Positions 52,596-61,820 of a stretch of 64,000 nt of DNA are shown here, one piece after another. Origin of the DNA: JAABVY01 sp964627935 (GTDB taxonomy: Bacteria > Zixibacteria > MSB-5A5 > JAABVY01); assembly GCA_964627935.1 (NCBI GenBank), contig CAZVLB010000017.1, positions 1 through 64,000 on the forward strand, read 5' to 3'. The notes under the pieces are model-generated. The model was not told where the DNA came from. It was given only the letters and a program-made list of their open reading frames with translations, and searched no databases. The translations under genes were made by a program, and so were the position numbers. Within the stretch, counting starts at the first letter, position 1. Every line of letters begins with the position of its first letter.

Positions 52596-53446
52596 TGAAA
52601 AAACTCCTCTACGCATTTGTCATCACGCTGCTCATAGCCGGAGAGAGCCTGGGCGCTGAAAGTGTCAGCTGGTTCCGGGCCGACAGGGTCAATACCCTGA
52701 TCCTCTTGATAGTCTTTACCATAATCCTGCTCATATATATTCGCCTGGCCAAAAAGGGCCGTCCGCTTTTCATCCGCAAGCTTTCCGGGCTGGATGCTAT
52801 GGATGAGGCGGTTGGACGTGCCACCGAAATGGGCAAACCGGTGCTTTTCATGCCGGGCATTCAGGAGGTCTCCGAAATTCAGACAATTGCGGGGCTTTCG
52901 ATTCTGGGCGAGGTGGCGGCCTATACAGCAGAATACGAGACGCCGCTTCTGGTTACAGTCCAATATCCAATCGTAATGGCTGCGGCGCAGGAGATTGTCA
53001 AGGATTCTTATGTCAACGCCGGCAAGAAGGAGCTTTATTCCGATTCGATGGTGCAGTATGTGGCCGGGTCGCAGTTTGCTCTGGCGGCGGCGGTCAATGG
53101 TATTATGCTGCGAATAAAGCCCGCCGCCAATATATTTATGGGCGCCTTCTATGCTGAATCCCTGCTTCTGGCCGAAACCGGTAATCTGACCGGTGCAATT
53201 CAGATAGCAGGCACGGCCAACCCGGAACAGTTGCCGTTTTTTATTGCCGCCTGTGATTACACGCTGATGGGAGAGGAGCTTTATGCCGCCAGCGCATACC
53301 TTTCCAAGGAACCGATGATGCTGGGATCGATCAAGGGGCAGGATTTTATGAAGGTGATCCTGGTTGTTCTGATCCTGGCTGCAATAGTTTTGCTGATGTT
53401 CAGCTGGAAGGGGCTGTTTATCTTAAGGCTCCTGGAGACCAGCTGA
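52595..53446 (+). CDS. Membrane protein A of a four-gene module (DUF6754-like)
   Basis: A 283-residue protein with an N-terminal signal-like segment (about 1-20), a membrane helix (VNTLILLIVFTIILLIYI) and a C-terminal helix (KVILVVLILAAIVLLMFSW). Between them lies a soluble domain of about 180 residues with GRATEMGKPVLFMPG, LLVTVQYPIVMAAAQEIVKDSY, YVAGSQFALAAAVNGIMLR and NPEQLPFFIAACDYTLMGEELYAASAYLS. It recalls the family labelled DUF6754, from memory only. The function is unknown. TAATG joins it to the isomerase, and it precedes protein B by one base. Confidence 0.6.
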   Translation: MKKLLYAFVITLLIAGESLGAESVSWFRADRVNTLILLIVFTIILLIYIRLAKKGRPLFIRKLSGLDAMDEAVGRATEMGKPVLFMPGIQEVSEIQTIAGLSILGEVAAYTAEYETPLLVTVQYPIVMAAAQEIVKDSYVNAGKKELYSDSMVQYVAGSQFALAAAVNGIMLRIKPAANIFMGAFYAESLLLAETGNLTGAIQIAGTANPEQLPFFIAACDYTLMGEELYAASAYLSKEPMMLGSIKGQDFMKVILVVLILAAIVLLMFSWKGLFILRLLETS

Positions 53447-53447
53447 T

Positions 53448-54083
53448 ATGCAGAATTTCGTCCGCAAACAGCTTCCTATGCTGATCGGCTTCACGGCCGG
53501 CATGATAATTATCGTGGCCTTTTTCTCCGGTCATCCAAGCATCACCTCTTTCCGTTCCAGCATGCAGGTATGGGTCTCGATTGTGGGCGGATTCACGTTG
53601 CTCCTGGGAGTTGTTTCGATAACATCCATCAATTACAATCGCGTGCGCAACCTGGAAAAAGACTGGATTTTCAAGCTTATACTTCTTATCAGCCTGGCTG
53701 TATCCGGCGGTTTCGGGATTTTTCAGGGTACCGAAAAAGGCACGGTCTATGACTGGCTGTTTCAGAATATGGCCTCGCCGATGATGTCATCCATGTTTGC
53801 CCTGCTGGCATTTTTTATTGCCTCAGCCGCTTACCGGGCTTTCCGTGCCCGCACAATCGAGGCGACAATTCTATTGTTTGTGGCGGTAATTGTGATGCTG
53901 GGACGGATACCGTTGGGTGAGGTAATCTATTCGCGCATGCCCTCGATAACCGAGTGGATCATGAATTATCCCAATCTGGCTGTGCAGAGGGGGATCATTA
54001 TTGGCGCCGCATTGGGTGCCGCCAGCATGTCGATTCGAATTATCCTCGGTATTGAGAGAACCTATATGGGGAAGGGCAAATGA
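53448..54083 (+). CDS. Membrane protein B of a four-gene module
   Basis: A 211-residue polytopic protein with about six helices: LPMLIGFTAGMIIIVAFFSG, a second at WVSIVGGFTLLLGVVSI, a third at IFKLILLISLAVSGGFGIF, a fourth around SPMMSSMFALLAFFIASAAYRAF, a fifth at ATILLFVAVIVMLGRIPLG, and a last near RGIIIGAALGAASMSIRIILG. The conserved-looking loop NYNRVRNLEKDW is charged and likely cytoplasmic. No family or catalytic motif is recognised. It overlaps protein C by ATGA. Confidence 0.55.
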   Translation: MQNFVRKQLPMLIGFTAGMIIIVAFFSGHPSITSFRSSMQVWVSIVGGFTLLLGVVSITSINYNRVRNLEKDWIFKLILLISLAVSGGFGIFQGTEKGTVYDWLFQNMASPMMSSMFALLAFFIASAAYRAFRARTIEATILLFVAVIVMLGRIPLGEVIYSRMPSITEWIMNYPNLAVQRGIIIGAALGAASMSIRIILGIERTYMGKGK

Positions 54084-54931
54084 ACAGGCAAAGGATTGCT
54101 GATATGCTCTCATCGATTGACCGCAGGATTGTTTACCTGGCGGTCTTTGCAGCTGTTATTCTGCCCTTTATACTGCCGATCCCATTGCCGATTTATATTA
54201 GCAAAGAGAGCCGTGAACTGTATGAATGGGTTGAGAATATCCCGAATGGCAGCACTATCATTCTGACATTTGACTATTACCCATCGACCATTGCCGAGGT
54301 CGAGCCGATGTCACGCGCGGCAATCAAACATTGCTGGAGCAAGGATATAAAGCTTGTTTCCATGTCCACCGTACCATTGGGCGGACCCAGTATTACAGCC
54401 AGGGTGCTGGATGAAATGGCCACCGGCTGGGCGGTGGAGGAACTCGGCCGCGAGATGAAATATGGTGTTGATTATATCAATCTTGGATACAAGCCGGATT
54501 ACAAGGCCGTGATCCTCGGTATGGGCGAAAATTTCCGAAAAATTTATCCGACAGATTTCCGTGGCGTGTCATTGGATGACTATGAAATCATGCGGGATGT
54601 TAATTCCTATGATGATGTAGAGTTTCTTTTCATTGTATCTGATAACGGCATAGTTGATGAATGGGTGACGATCGCCAACCGCCAGTTCGGACTGCCATTG
54701 GGAGCAGGGGTTACCGCAGTTATGGCGCCCAAATTTTACTCATACTTGCAGAGCAATCAGATGGTGGGCCTGCTGGGTGGGATGAAAGGCGGGGCTGAGT
54801 ATGAGAAACTGATCGACCGGGAAGGCATGTCGACCGTTTTCATGGGCCCGCAATCCTCGGTCCACATGATTATTATCATATTCATCCTGATCGGCAACAC
54901 CGCCTATTTCCTGGGAGGCCGCAAGAAATGA
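54080..54931 (+). CDS. Membrane protein C of a four-gene module
   Basis: A 283-residue protein with one N-terminal helix (IVYLAVFAAVILPFILPIPLP), an alpha/beta extracytoplasmic or cytoplasmic domain of about 200 residues, and a C-terminal helix (SVHMIIIIFILIGNTAYFLGG). The domain has alternating strands and helices (STIILTFDYYPSTIAEVEPM, AVILGMGENFRK, VEFLFIVSDNG, LPLGAGVTAVMAP) like a nucleotide- or ligand-binding fold. Its two-helix topology mirrors protein A, so A and C may form a pair. Function is unknown. ATGA couples it to both neighbours. Confidence 0.55.
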   Translation: MNRQRIADMLSSIDRRIVYLAVFAAVILPFILPIPLPIYISKESRELYEWVENIPNGSTIILTFDYYPSTIAEVEPMSRAAIKHCWSKDIKLVSMSTVPLGGPSITARVLDEMATGWAVEELGREMKYGVDYINLGYKPDYKAVILGMGENFRKIYPTDFRGVSLDDYEIMRDVNSYDDVEFLFIVSDNGIVDEWVTIANRQFGLPLGAGVTAVMAPKFYSYLQSNQMVGLLGGMKGGAEYEKLIDREGMSTVFMGPQSSVHMIIIIFILIGNTAYFLGGRKK

Positions 54932-55572
54932 GCGAGTCGGTGGTAGCCTTTCTGGAGATGTCGGTGGCCGGATTTTTGATCCTGTGCATCTTCTCCTTTT
55001 TATATAAAGACAATCCATTTTATCGTCTGGCTGAGCATATATTTGCCGGACTCACGGCAGGCTATTATGTGGGGCTGATCTGGCAGCAGGTGATTGTCCA
55101 GCAGTTGTGGATCCCGATGACCCAGGAGAATAAACTGGAGCTTGTGGTCCCGGCTCTTCTGGGTATTATGATGTTTACGCGCCTGTTTGACCGCTTTTCG
55201 TATATTTCGCGTATCTCATTGGCATTTGTGATGGGCAATACGGCAGGAATATTTCTGATCCAGCAGCTTCATGGGCTGGTTTTGCCGCAGACCCAGGCCA
55301 CGATAATCAGCCCATTGGCCGGTGACTGGCTGTTTGGTCTTATCCCCGGCGGACTGGTAATTATTGTAGGCGTAATCACCACACTGATTTATTTTTACTT
55401 CTCCAAAGAGCACAAGGGTTTGATGGGTTACTCGGCTCGCGTGGGCATGGTTATTATCATGATCTCCTTTGGGGCGCATTTTGGGTATACGGTCATGGCC
55501 CGTATTTCTCTCCTGATCGGGCAGGTAAAATTTTTGACTGTCGACTGGCTGCGTATATTCACCTTAAATTAG
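54928..55572 (+). CDS. Membrane protein D of a four-gene module
   Basis: A 214-residue polytopic protein of about six helices: VAFLEMSVAGFLILCIFSFLY, LAEHIFAGLTAGYYVGLIWQQV, LVVPALLGIMMFTRLFDRF, ISLAFVMGNTAGIFLIQQL, LFGLIPGGLVIIVGVITTLI and VGMVIIMISFGAHFGYTVMA. The loop KDNPFYRLAEHIF and the FSKEHKGLMG segment are the main polar features. No family is recognised. It is the last gene of the module; 69 bases separate it from the nucleotidyltransferase. Confidence 0.55.
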   Translation: MSESVVAFLEMSVAGFLILCIFSFLYKDNPFYRLAEHIFAGLTAGYYVGLIWQQVIVQQLWIPMTQENKLELVVPALLGIMMFTRLFDRFSYISRISLAFVMGNTAGIFLIQQLHGLVLPQTQATIISPLAGDWLFGLIPGGLVIIVGVITTLIYFYFSKEHKGLMGYSARVGMVIIMISFGAHFGYTVMARISLLIGQVKFLTVDWLRIFTLN

Positions 55573-55641
55573 TTGCTTTTTCGCCTCATTCTTTTTTTAT
55601 TACCGGATTTACTGAAATGATAGTTGAAATCAGGGAGAGAT

Positions 55642-56616
55642 ATGAAGATTATAATACCAGTTGCCGGGATTGGCACAAGACTGAGACCGCACACTCATAC
55701 CGCTCCCAAGGCGCTTTTGTACGTTGCCGGTAAACCGCTATTGGGGCATATACTCGATTCAATCAAAGACCTGGATTTCGACGAAATCATCTTCATTGTC
55801 GGATTCCTGGGTGACAAAATTGTCGAATATGTGAATGAAAATTATGATTTCAAGACACGCTTCGTTAATCAGGAAGAGCTTCTGGGGCTGGGATATGCGA
55901 TCAATATGGGTATTGACAAGGATGAAACCGACGAGCTTTTGATTCTTTTGGGTGATACAATTATAGAAACCAACTGGCAGGATTTTATCGGTAAGGGCCA
56001 GAATCTTCTGGGTGTCAAGCCGGTTGATGATCCGCGCAGGTTCGGTGTGGCCGAGGTGGATGGTACACGGATTCTAAAGCTGTGGGAGAAGCCGGAGGAA
56101 CCGCCCTCCAACCTGGCCCTGGTCGGGGTATATTATATCAAGGATACGCAGTTACTGAAAAGCGCCCTGGAAGAGGTGATCGAATCGGATATCAGGACCA
56201 AAAATGAATACCAGGTCACCGATGCATTCCAGGTCATGCTGGATAAAGGCGCCGAGATTCATACGCATAAAATCGATGGCTGGTATGATTGCGGCAAGTC
56301 GGAGACGCTTCTGGCAACCAACCGTCATCTGCTGGATAGATGCAAGACCTGTGAATATAAAATCGAAGGAACAGTGATAATACCGCCGGTGTTTATCGAT
56401 GACACAGCTAAGATTTCAAATTCTATTATCGGTCCATATGCCTCGATCGCCGAGAAAACTGTTGTGGAGAACTCGATTATCACCAATTCAATTATTGCTT
56501 ATAAATCCAGGGTCAAAAACGGCATGTTGAAGGATTCCCTGGTGGGTCATCAGGCGGTCGTACGCGGTCATCTGCGCACATTAAACGTGGGCGACTCATC
56601 CGAAATAGATTACTGA
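55642..56616 (+). CDS. Sugar nucleotidyltransferase with C-terminal beta-helix
   Basis: A 324-residue NDP-sugar pyrophosphorylase. The N-terminal signature is IIPVAGIGTRLRPHTHTAPKALLYVAGKPLLGHIL (G-x-GTRLRP, then PKxLxxVxxKP). DELLILLGDTII carries a metal Asp, and KNEYQVTDAFQVML follows. After about residue 235 comes a left-handed beta-helix with isoleucine-rich rungs (GTVIIPPVFIDDTAKISNSIIGPYASI). It resembles RmlA-long and archaeal enzymes; the base and sugar cannot be fixed. GGGAGAG precedes ATG 55642, chosen over an upstream TTG. Confidence 0.85.
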   Translation: MKIIIPVAGIGTRLRPHTHTAPKALLYVAGKPLLGHILDSIKDLDFDEIIFIVGFLGDKIVEYVNENYDFKTRFVNQEELLGLGYAINMGIDKDETDELLILLGDTIIETNWQDFIGKGQNLLGVKPVDDPRRFGVAEVDGTRILKLWEKPEEPPSNLALVGVYYIKDTQLLKSALEEVIESDIRTKNEYQVTDAFQVMLDKGAEIHTHKIDGWYDCGKSETLLATNRHLLDRCKTCEYKIEGTVIIPPVFIDDTAKISNSIIGPYASIAEKTVVENSIITNSIIAYKSRVKNGMLKDSLVGHQAVVRGHLRTLNVGDSSEIDY

Positions 56617-56673
56617 CATAGAGAATACCATAGTAAACCGAAGGAATTTGTTGAGGATAGAAAAGGAGATTCG

Positions 56674-57837
56674 ATGGAGGAGAAAAGATACCTGTTTTCA
56701 TCGGAATCTGTAACCGAGGGCCATCCGGATAAAATCTGCGACCAGATTTCGGATGCGGTGCTGGATGATGTCCTTATACAGGACCGAAACGGCCGGGTGG
56801 CCTGCGAAACATTTGTGACAGTCGGCCTGGTGCTGGTTGGCGGCGAAATTACCACCACCGGTTATGTCGATCTGCCCAAACTGGTTCGCGCGGTTATCAA
56901 GGATATCGGCTATACCAATCCGGACTTCGGATTTCATTACAATACAGTAGCGTTATTGAATGCCATCGGGCATCAGTCCCCCGATATCGCTCAGGGCGTG
57001 GATACCGGCGGCGCAGGCGACCAGGGGTTGATGACTGGCTATGCATCCAATGAAACCCCCGAATACATGCCCATGCCGATTATGCTCTCGCATAAGCTGG
57101 CCAAACGTATGTCCGAGGTGCGTAAGTCGGGCGAGCTGGATTACCTGGGGCCGGATGGTAAGACGCAGATTTCTGTTGAATATGTCAACGGCAAGCCGGA
57201 GCGAATCGATACGATCGTGATCGCCTGCCAGCATACCAATAAAGTTCTTGATTATGTCGGTTCCGAGATTACCCAGCAGGCTCGTGAGGAGATGATCGAG
57301 CATTTCATTAAGCCCGTGATTCCTGCAGAACTTATCGATGATAAAACGAAATATTTTGTCAATCAAACCGGTAAATTCATCATCGGCGGCCCGCAATCCG
57401 ATACCGGCATGACCGGCCGTAAGATTATAGTCGACACATATGGCGGTATGGCAACCCATGGTGGCGGAGCTTTCTCGGGCAAGGATCCTACGAAAGTCGA
57501 CCGTTCAGCAGCTTACATGGCCCGCTATGTCGCCAAGAATATAGTAGCCGCCGAACTTGCCGAAAAGTGCACAATTCAGCTGGCCTATGTGATCGGTAGA
57601 GCGGACCCGGTTTCGATCAATATCTTCCCCGATCCGGAGCCCAAAATCCCGATTCCGCGTATCGAGGAGCTTGTACGCAAACACTTCCAGCTAACCCCGC
57701 GGGGAATGATAGAACAGCTTGACTTATTGAGACCGATTTACCGCAAAACATCGACATACGGACATTTTGGAAGAACCGAACCGGAATTCACCTGGGAACG
57801 CACAGATGTGGCCAAGGACCTGGCCCGCGATGCATAG
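56674..57837 (+). CDS. metK: S-adenosylmethionine synthetase
   Basis: A 387-residue enzyme making SAM from methionine and ATP. The N-terminal YLFSSESVTEGHPDKICDQISDAVLD, the GAGDQGLMTGYA hexapeptide region, and GGGAFSGKDPTKVDRSAAYMARYVAKNIVAA are signatures. Length matches E. coli MetK (384). AAAGGAGATTCG precedes ATG 56674. The 57-base gap upstream holds no SAM riboswitch. It is co-transcribed with ahcY, so SAM synthesis and removal of its by-product S-adenosylhomocysteine are linked. Confidence 0.97.
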   Translation: MEEKRYLFSSESVTEGHPDKICDQISDAVLDDVLIQDRNGRVACETFVTVGLVLVGGEITTTGYVDLPKLVRAVIKDIGYTNPDFGFHYNTVALLNAIGHQSPDIAQGVDTGGAGDQGLMTGYASNETPEYMPMPIMLSHKLAKRMSEVRKSGELDYLGPDGKTQISVEYVNGKPERIDTIVIACQHTNKVLDYVGSEITQQAREEMIEHFIKPVIPAELIDDKTKYFVNQTGKFIIGGPQSDTGMTGRKIIVDTYGGMATHGGGAFSGKDPTKVDRSAAYMARYVAKNIVAAELAEKCTIQLAYVIGRADPVSINIFPDPEPKIPIPRIEELVRKHFQLTPRGMIEQLDLLRPIYRKTSTYGHFGRTEPEFTWERTDVAKDLARDA

Positions 57838-57849
57838 AAAGGAGATGCA

Positions 57850-59106
57850 ATGAGATACGATGTCAGATCGCTGTCACTGGCCGCTGACGGAAAGAAAAAG
57901 ATCGATTGGGCCGCCAATTTCATGCCGGTCCTGAGCATTATAGAAGAGAGATTTCGCAAGGAAAAACCGCTTAAGGGCGTAAAGATTGCCGCCTGCCTGC
58001 ATGTCACCAGCGAAACCGCCAACCTGGCCCGCACTCTTAAGGCCGGAGGCGCAGAGCTTTATCTGTGTGCCTCGAATCCATTGTCGACCCAGGATGATGT
58101 GGCCGCCTCGCTGGTCAAGCATGACAAGATCAGCGTGTTTGCCATTACCGGCGCCAGCAATACCAAATATTATCAGCATATCAAGGCCTGCCTTCGCCCG
58201 GGATTAAATATGACCATGGATGACGGCTGCGATTTGGTGACCACACTACATAAGCAGGAACGCAAATTCCTCAAGGATATCTTCGGCGGTACAGAGGAAA
58301 CGACTACCGGCGTTATCAGATTGCACAGCATGGTTGCAGATGGCAAACTGGAGTACCCGGTCATTGCCGTAAACGATTCCAAGACCAAGCATTTCTTCGA
58401 TAACCGCTATGGTACCGGCCAATCCACGCTGGACGGTATCCTGCGGGCGACCAATTACCTGATCGCCGGGTCGACAGTTGTCGTAGCCGGCTACGGCTGG
58501 TGCGGACGGGGTCTGGCCAACCGTGCCAAGGGAATGGGCGCCAATGTTATCGTGACCGAGGTTGATCCCCTCAAGGGTATCGAGGCGGTTATGGATGGTT
58601 TCAATGTCATGCCCATGTCCAAGGCAGCCCGTGTGGGCGATATCTTCATCACAGTTACCGGCAACAAGAGCGTGATCCGTCCCGAGCATTTCCGCAAAAT
58701 GAAGGATGGCGCGGTGGTTTGCAATTCGGGCCATTTCAATGTCGAGCTCGATCTGGATGGCCTGCGCAAGATTTCCCGCAATGTGCGCGAGGTTCGTCCG
58801 TTGGTAAATGAATACATGTTGCCCAAGAAAAAGAGAATTATCGTGCTGGCCGAGGGAAGACTGGTTAATCTCTCATGCGCCGAGGGACATCCGGCCATGG
58901 TTATGGATATGTCTTTTGCCAATCAGGCCCTGTCGGCAGAATACCTGGTTAAGAACAGGGACAAGCTCGATATTAATGTGCACAAAGTGCCGGAAAAAAT
59001 CGATGCCCAGATTTCAAAGCTGAAACTGAAATCGATGAATGTCGCTATCGACAGGCTGACCAAGGAACAGCGCGAATACCTGGCCTCATGGGAAGCCGGA
59101 ACATAG
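57850..59106 (+). CDS. ahcY: Adenosylhomocysteinase
   Basis: A 418-residue NAD-dependent enzyme that splits S-adenosylhomocysteine into adenosine and homocysteine. IDWAANFMPVLSIIEERF opens it; GCDLVTTLH and ETTTGVIRLHSM, the NDSKTKHFFDNRYGTGQSTLDGI block, and the NAD motif VVVAGYGWCGRGLANRAKGMGANVIVTEVDP follow, with VVCNSGHFNVELD and a C-terminal DRLTKEQREYLASW. The short form without the large insert of eukaryotic enzymes is normal for this group. AAAGGAGATG precedes ATG 57850. Confidence 0.97.
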   Translation: MRYDVRSLSLAADGKKKIDWAANFMPVLSIIEERFRKEKPLKGVKIAACLHVTSETANLARTLKAGGAELYLCASNPLSTQDDVAASLVKHDKISVFAITGASNTKYYQHIKACLRPGLNMTMDDGCDLVTTLHKQERKFLKDIFGGTEETTTGVIRLHSMVADGKLEYPVIAVNDSKTKHFFDNRYGTGQSTLDGILRATNYLIAGSTVVVAGYGWCGRGLANRAKGMGANVIVTEVDPLKGIEAVMDGFNVMPMSKAARVGDIFITVTGNKSVIRPEHFRKMKDGAVVCNSGHFNVELDLDGLRKISRNVREVRPLVNEYMLPKKKRIIVLAEGRLVNLSCAEGHPAMVMDMSFANQALSAEYLVKNRDKLDINVHKVPEKIDAQISKLKLKSMNVAIDRLTKEQREYLASWEAGT

Positions 59107-59130
59107 AAAACTATTATAAATTGAATACAG

Positions 59131-59156
59131 GCCGCTTCTTCGGGGGCGGCTTTTTT
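59131..59156 (+). terminator. Terminator after ahcY with UUCG tetraloop
   Basis: An 8-pair stem (GCCGCTTC 59131-59138 with GGGGCGGC 59143-59150, two G-T pairs) closes on a C(TTCG)G tetraloop and is followed by six T residues (59151-59156). It overlaps the stop codon of the minus-strand LptFG gene. It is an intrinsic terminator for the metK-ahcY message. Confidence 0.9.
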
Positions 59157-61728
59157 ATTTGCGGGCCCTGATCATCATGAACAAACCAACCACCAGGAAG
59201 ATGGCATTGACCGACCAGGCAGCAAACATGGGCGGGATTTTGCCGGATGTGCCCAGGGTGCGAAAGACCTCGAACATAATCATGTAGGCGAATGATATAC
59301 CTATGGCGAATGCGAATCCGATGGCCGGAGAACCGCGCCGTGGATCGGATGCCAGGGGTACGGCAATCAGTATGATGATAAAACTGGTCAGGGGCAGGGC
59401 ATATTTGAAGCGCAGGTAGACCTCCTCGGAGGTGGTCGGCAGGCCGTTTTTGCTTTTGATGCGGATTTCCTCGCGCAGGTCGCTGATTGTTTGATCATAT
59501 CCAAAATCACGCGGATCGATACGTCTTTTTGTAAAGCGCTGGGGAGTTTCGGATAGGTAATCCAGATAAAGTGTATCGAACTGGATGATCGAGTCCCGGC
59601 TGGTGGGATCATCAGGTTCCGCAAATATGGTGCGTTTGCCATCCAGGGCCAGCCAGACTGAATCCTGCCAGTTTATTTCGCGGACTTCGAGGATTTCCTG
59701 CAGGTGATTTTCGCTGTATGTATGAATCTGCACATCTTTGCCCATTAGCTGTCTGGGGCTGTAGAGCCGGAAATTGAATATGCGGCCCTCATCGCCTCGA
59801 CGGTGAAAATTCGAGTAGTATTCCTCACGGTATTCGGGTATCCGCTCGATTTTACCGTAGCGTATTTCCGATTTCATTTGATTGGTATAAGGCAATATTT
59901 TCTCTGATGCCACGAATACTATAACTGAAATGGTCAATCCGGCCAGCAGAATGGGCAGGGCCACGCGCCATAATGATACTCCCGAGGCCTTGATTGCCAG
60001 CACCTCATTTCTTCGAGCCATCAGGCCGATAGTGAAGATCGCCGATAACAGCACAGCCACCGGTATGGTGAGCACAATCAGGAAGGGGGTATAGTACAGG
60101 TAGAACCTGAGCACATCAATGATATTGGCCTTCTTATCGATATATGTATCGAGGTGTTCGATCAGATGCACAAGATGCATGATCAGGATGAAAATTACCA
60201 GTGACAGAATCAGGGTCTTGGCGAATTTACCCAGAAGATATCCATCGAGGATTTTTGTGGGCCGCAGACGTGCTTTCCAAACTGACCGTTCCCGTGGAGT
60301 GCTTTCGACATTATCCAGCTCGCCACGCATCAGCCTGGAGAATCTCTCCATCCATTCACGCAATTTGAGCATAGGCGTCGACCTTCTGAGCGTGCCCAGG
60401 AATGCCAGAAGCGGTTTTTCCGTTATCAGTCTATACAGCAATATCAGTCCAACGGCGCCGATCAGGATATTGGGCATCCACATTGACAATACCGGTGAGA
60501 CAAATCCGCGGTCGGAAAGTTCCTCACCGCCGATCAGGAAGGCCCAGTAAATTATGAATAGTCCTAACGAAAGGCCGATTGCAGTACCCATACCTCCTCG
60601 ACGGGCCAGCATGCCCAGCGGTGCGCCGATAAGAACAAACACAATGCAGGCGGCCGGTATGGAAAATTTCTTGTGCACCTCGAGCAAATAGACATTTTGT
60701 GATTTTTCCAGCTGGTTGATTTTACGCAGGTTGCTCTTGATAATGTTTTTTGTGTTGCGCATATGTGTCAGGGCATCCAGCACGAATTCGAACTGAACCT
60801 TCTCCTCCGGCGCGGCATCGACGAACTGCGGCTTTTGTATATCGCCTCTTAATATCCTGTTGGGATCGCTGTGGCTCAGTATAATTTTGTCGTTTTCTTC
60901 CTGATAGCGGTCGATATTCTCCTGCAGTTTGTCGGTTTCGGCCAGCATTTCGGCGCTTGACATTTCACGGTCACCCCGATGAGATGAGGATGTCTTGCGC
61001 AATTCCCGGCTGATATCGCGGATGTTGAAAACCTGCTTTTTGAAAAGCACACGCCTGTAACGCGTGGGATCGGTTTCGCTGGATTCATAGATTTCGCCAT
61101 CCTCCAGTTCAAAGGAAAGCACCTGGCCGCCCTCAAGAAATTCCAGGTAGCCCCGTTCGGCTGTGATGGTGCGATCAGTTCGCGGGGAGCGCTGGTCATA
61201 GATAAGCACGTCCTTAATGCGCGAGGTCTGGTGATTTACATCGCCGATCAGGATGAAATAGCCGGGAATATCATTAATGAAGACATTGCTTTGAATCGAG
61301 AGGGTGGGTCGCATAACGCGAATATCGCCCATCAGCACGCGCGCCTCATGGTTGGCATCGGGCAGGACATCATTATTGAACCAGACCAGAAGCCCGGCCA
61401 GGATTGAGGCCGCAATCAGCACCGGCAGGAGAATTCTGAGGACATTTACGCCGGAGCTTTTCATTGCCAGCACCTCCATATCCGCGCTCATCCGGCCGAA
61501 AGCCATCAAGGTCGCGATCAGGGTGGCCATCGGCACCGCCAGTGCGGTCATCCAGGCCAGATTGAGAATAAAAACCCAGATAACCGTGAGGGCATCGAGA
61601 TTTTTTCCGATAATCATCTCGACCACATTGGGAATCAGGTCGAGTACCAGCACGAATATGGTTACAATAAAGGCAAAGATAAAAGGGGCCAGATGTTCTT
61701 TTAGGATATGGCGCGAAAGTATTCCCAT
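59155..61728 (-). CDS. lptFG: LptF-LptG fusion, LPS export permease
   Basis: A protein of about 857 residues in which two YjgP/YjgQ-family permeases lie end to end. Copy 1 starts MGILSRHILKEHLAPFIFAF and includes VPMATLIATLMAFGRMSADMEVLAMKSSGVNVLRILLP. Copy 2, from about residue 490, starts LDGYLLGKFAKTLILSLVIF and includes IPVAVLLSAIFTIGLMARRNEVLAIKASGVSLWRVALP. Each has the expected six helices and a periplasmic beta-jellyroll. In most bacteria LptF and LptG are separate proteins of about 360 residues that pair with LptB to pull LPS from the inner membrane. Fusion fixes 1:1 stoichiometry. ATG 61728 is preferred over an upstream ATG. Confidence 0.87.
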   Translation of the reverse strand: MGILSRHILKEHLAPFIFAFIVTIFVLVLDLIPNVVEMIIGKNLDALTVIWVFILNLAWMTALAVPMATLIATLMAFGRMSADMEVLAMKSSGVNVLRILLPVLIAASILAGLLVWFNNDVLPDANHEARVLMGDIRVMRPTLSIQSNVFINDIPGYFILIGDVNHQTSRIKDVLIYDQRSPRTDRTITAERGYLEFLEGGQVLSFELEDGEIYESSETDPTRYRRVLFKKQVFNIRDISRELRKTSSSHRGDREMSSAEMLAETDKLQENIDRYQEENDKIILSHSDPNRILRGDIQKPQFVDAAPEEKVQFEFVLDALTHMRNTKNIIKSNLRKINQLEKSQNVYLLEVHKKFSIPAACIVFVLIGAPLGMLARRGGMGTAIGLSLGLFIIYWAFLIGGEELSDRGFVSPVLSMWMPNILIGAVGLILLYRLITEKPLLAFLGTLRRSTPMLKLREWMERFSRLMRGELDNVESTPRERSVWKARLRPTKILDGYLLGKFAKTLILSLVIFILIMHLVHLIEHLDTYIDKKANIIDVLRFYLYYTPFLIVLTIPVAVLLSAIFTIGLMARRNEVLAIKASGVSLWRVALPILLAGLTISVIVFVASEKILPYTNQMKSEIRYGKIERIPEYREEYYSNFHRRGDEGRIFNFRLYSPRQLMGKDVQIHTYSENHLQEILEVREINWQDSVWLALDGKRTIFAEPDDPTSRDSIIQFDTLYLDYLSETPQRFTKRRIDPRDFGYDQTISDLREEIRIKSKNGLPTTSEEVYLRFKYALPLTSFIIILIAVPLASDPRRGSPAIGFAFAIGISFAYMIMFEVFRTLGTSGKIPPMFAAWSVNAIFLVVGLFMMIRARK

Positions 61729-61820
61729 GCCGCTCAAGGTAATTAGATTGATTGATCTGAACAACTATTTTTCCTTGATGTTTATAACCCCGCTGTTTAG
61801 ATTTGATCCCGAGGACAGAT

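Noticed and set aside
56617..56673. A SAM riboswitch before metK
   Set aside because: The gap is only 57 bases and has no aptamer-like helices or terminator.
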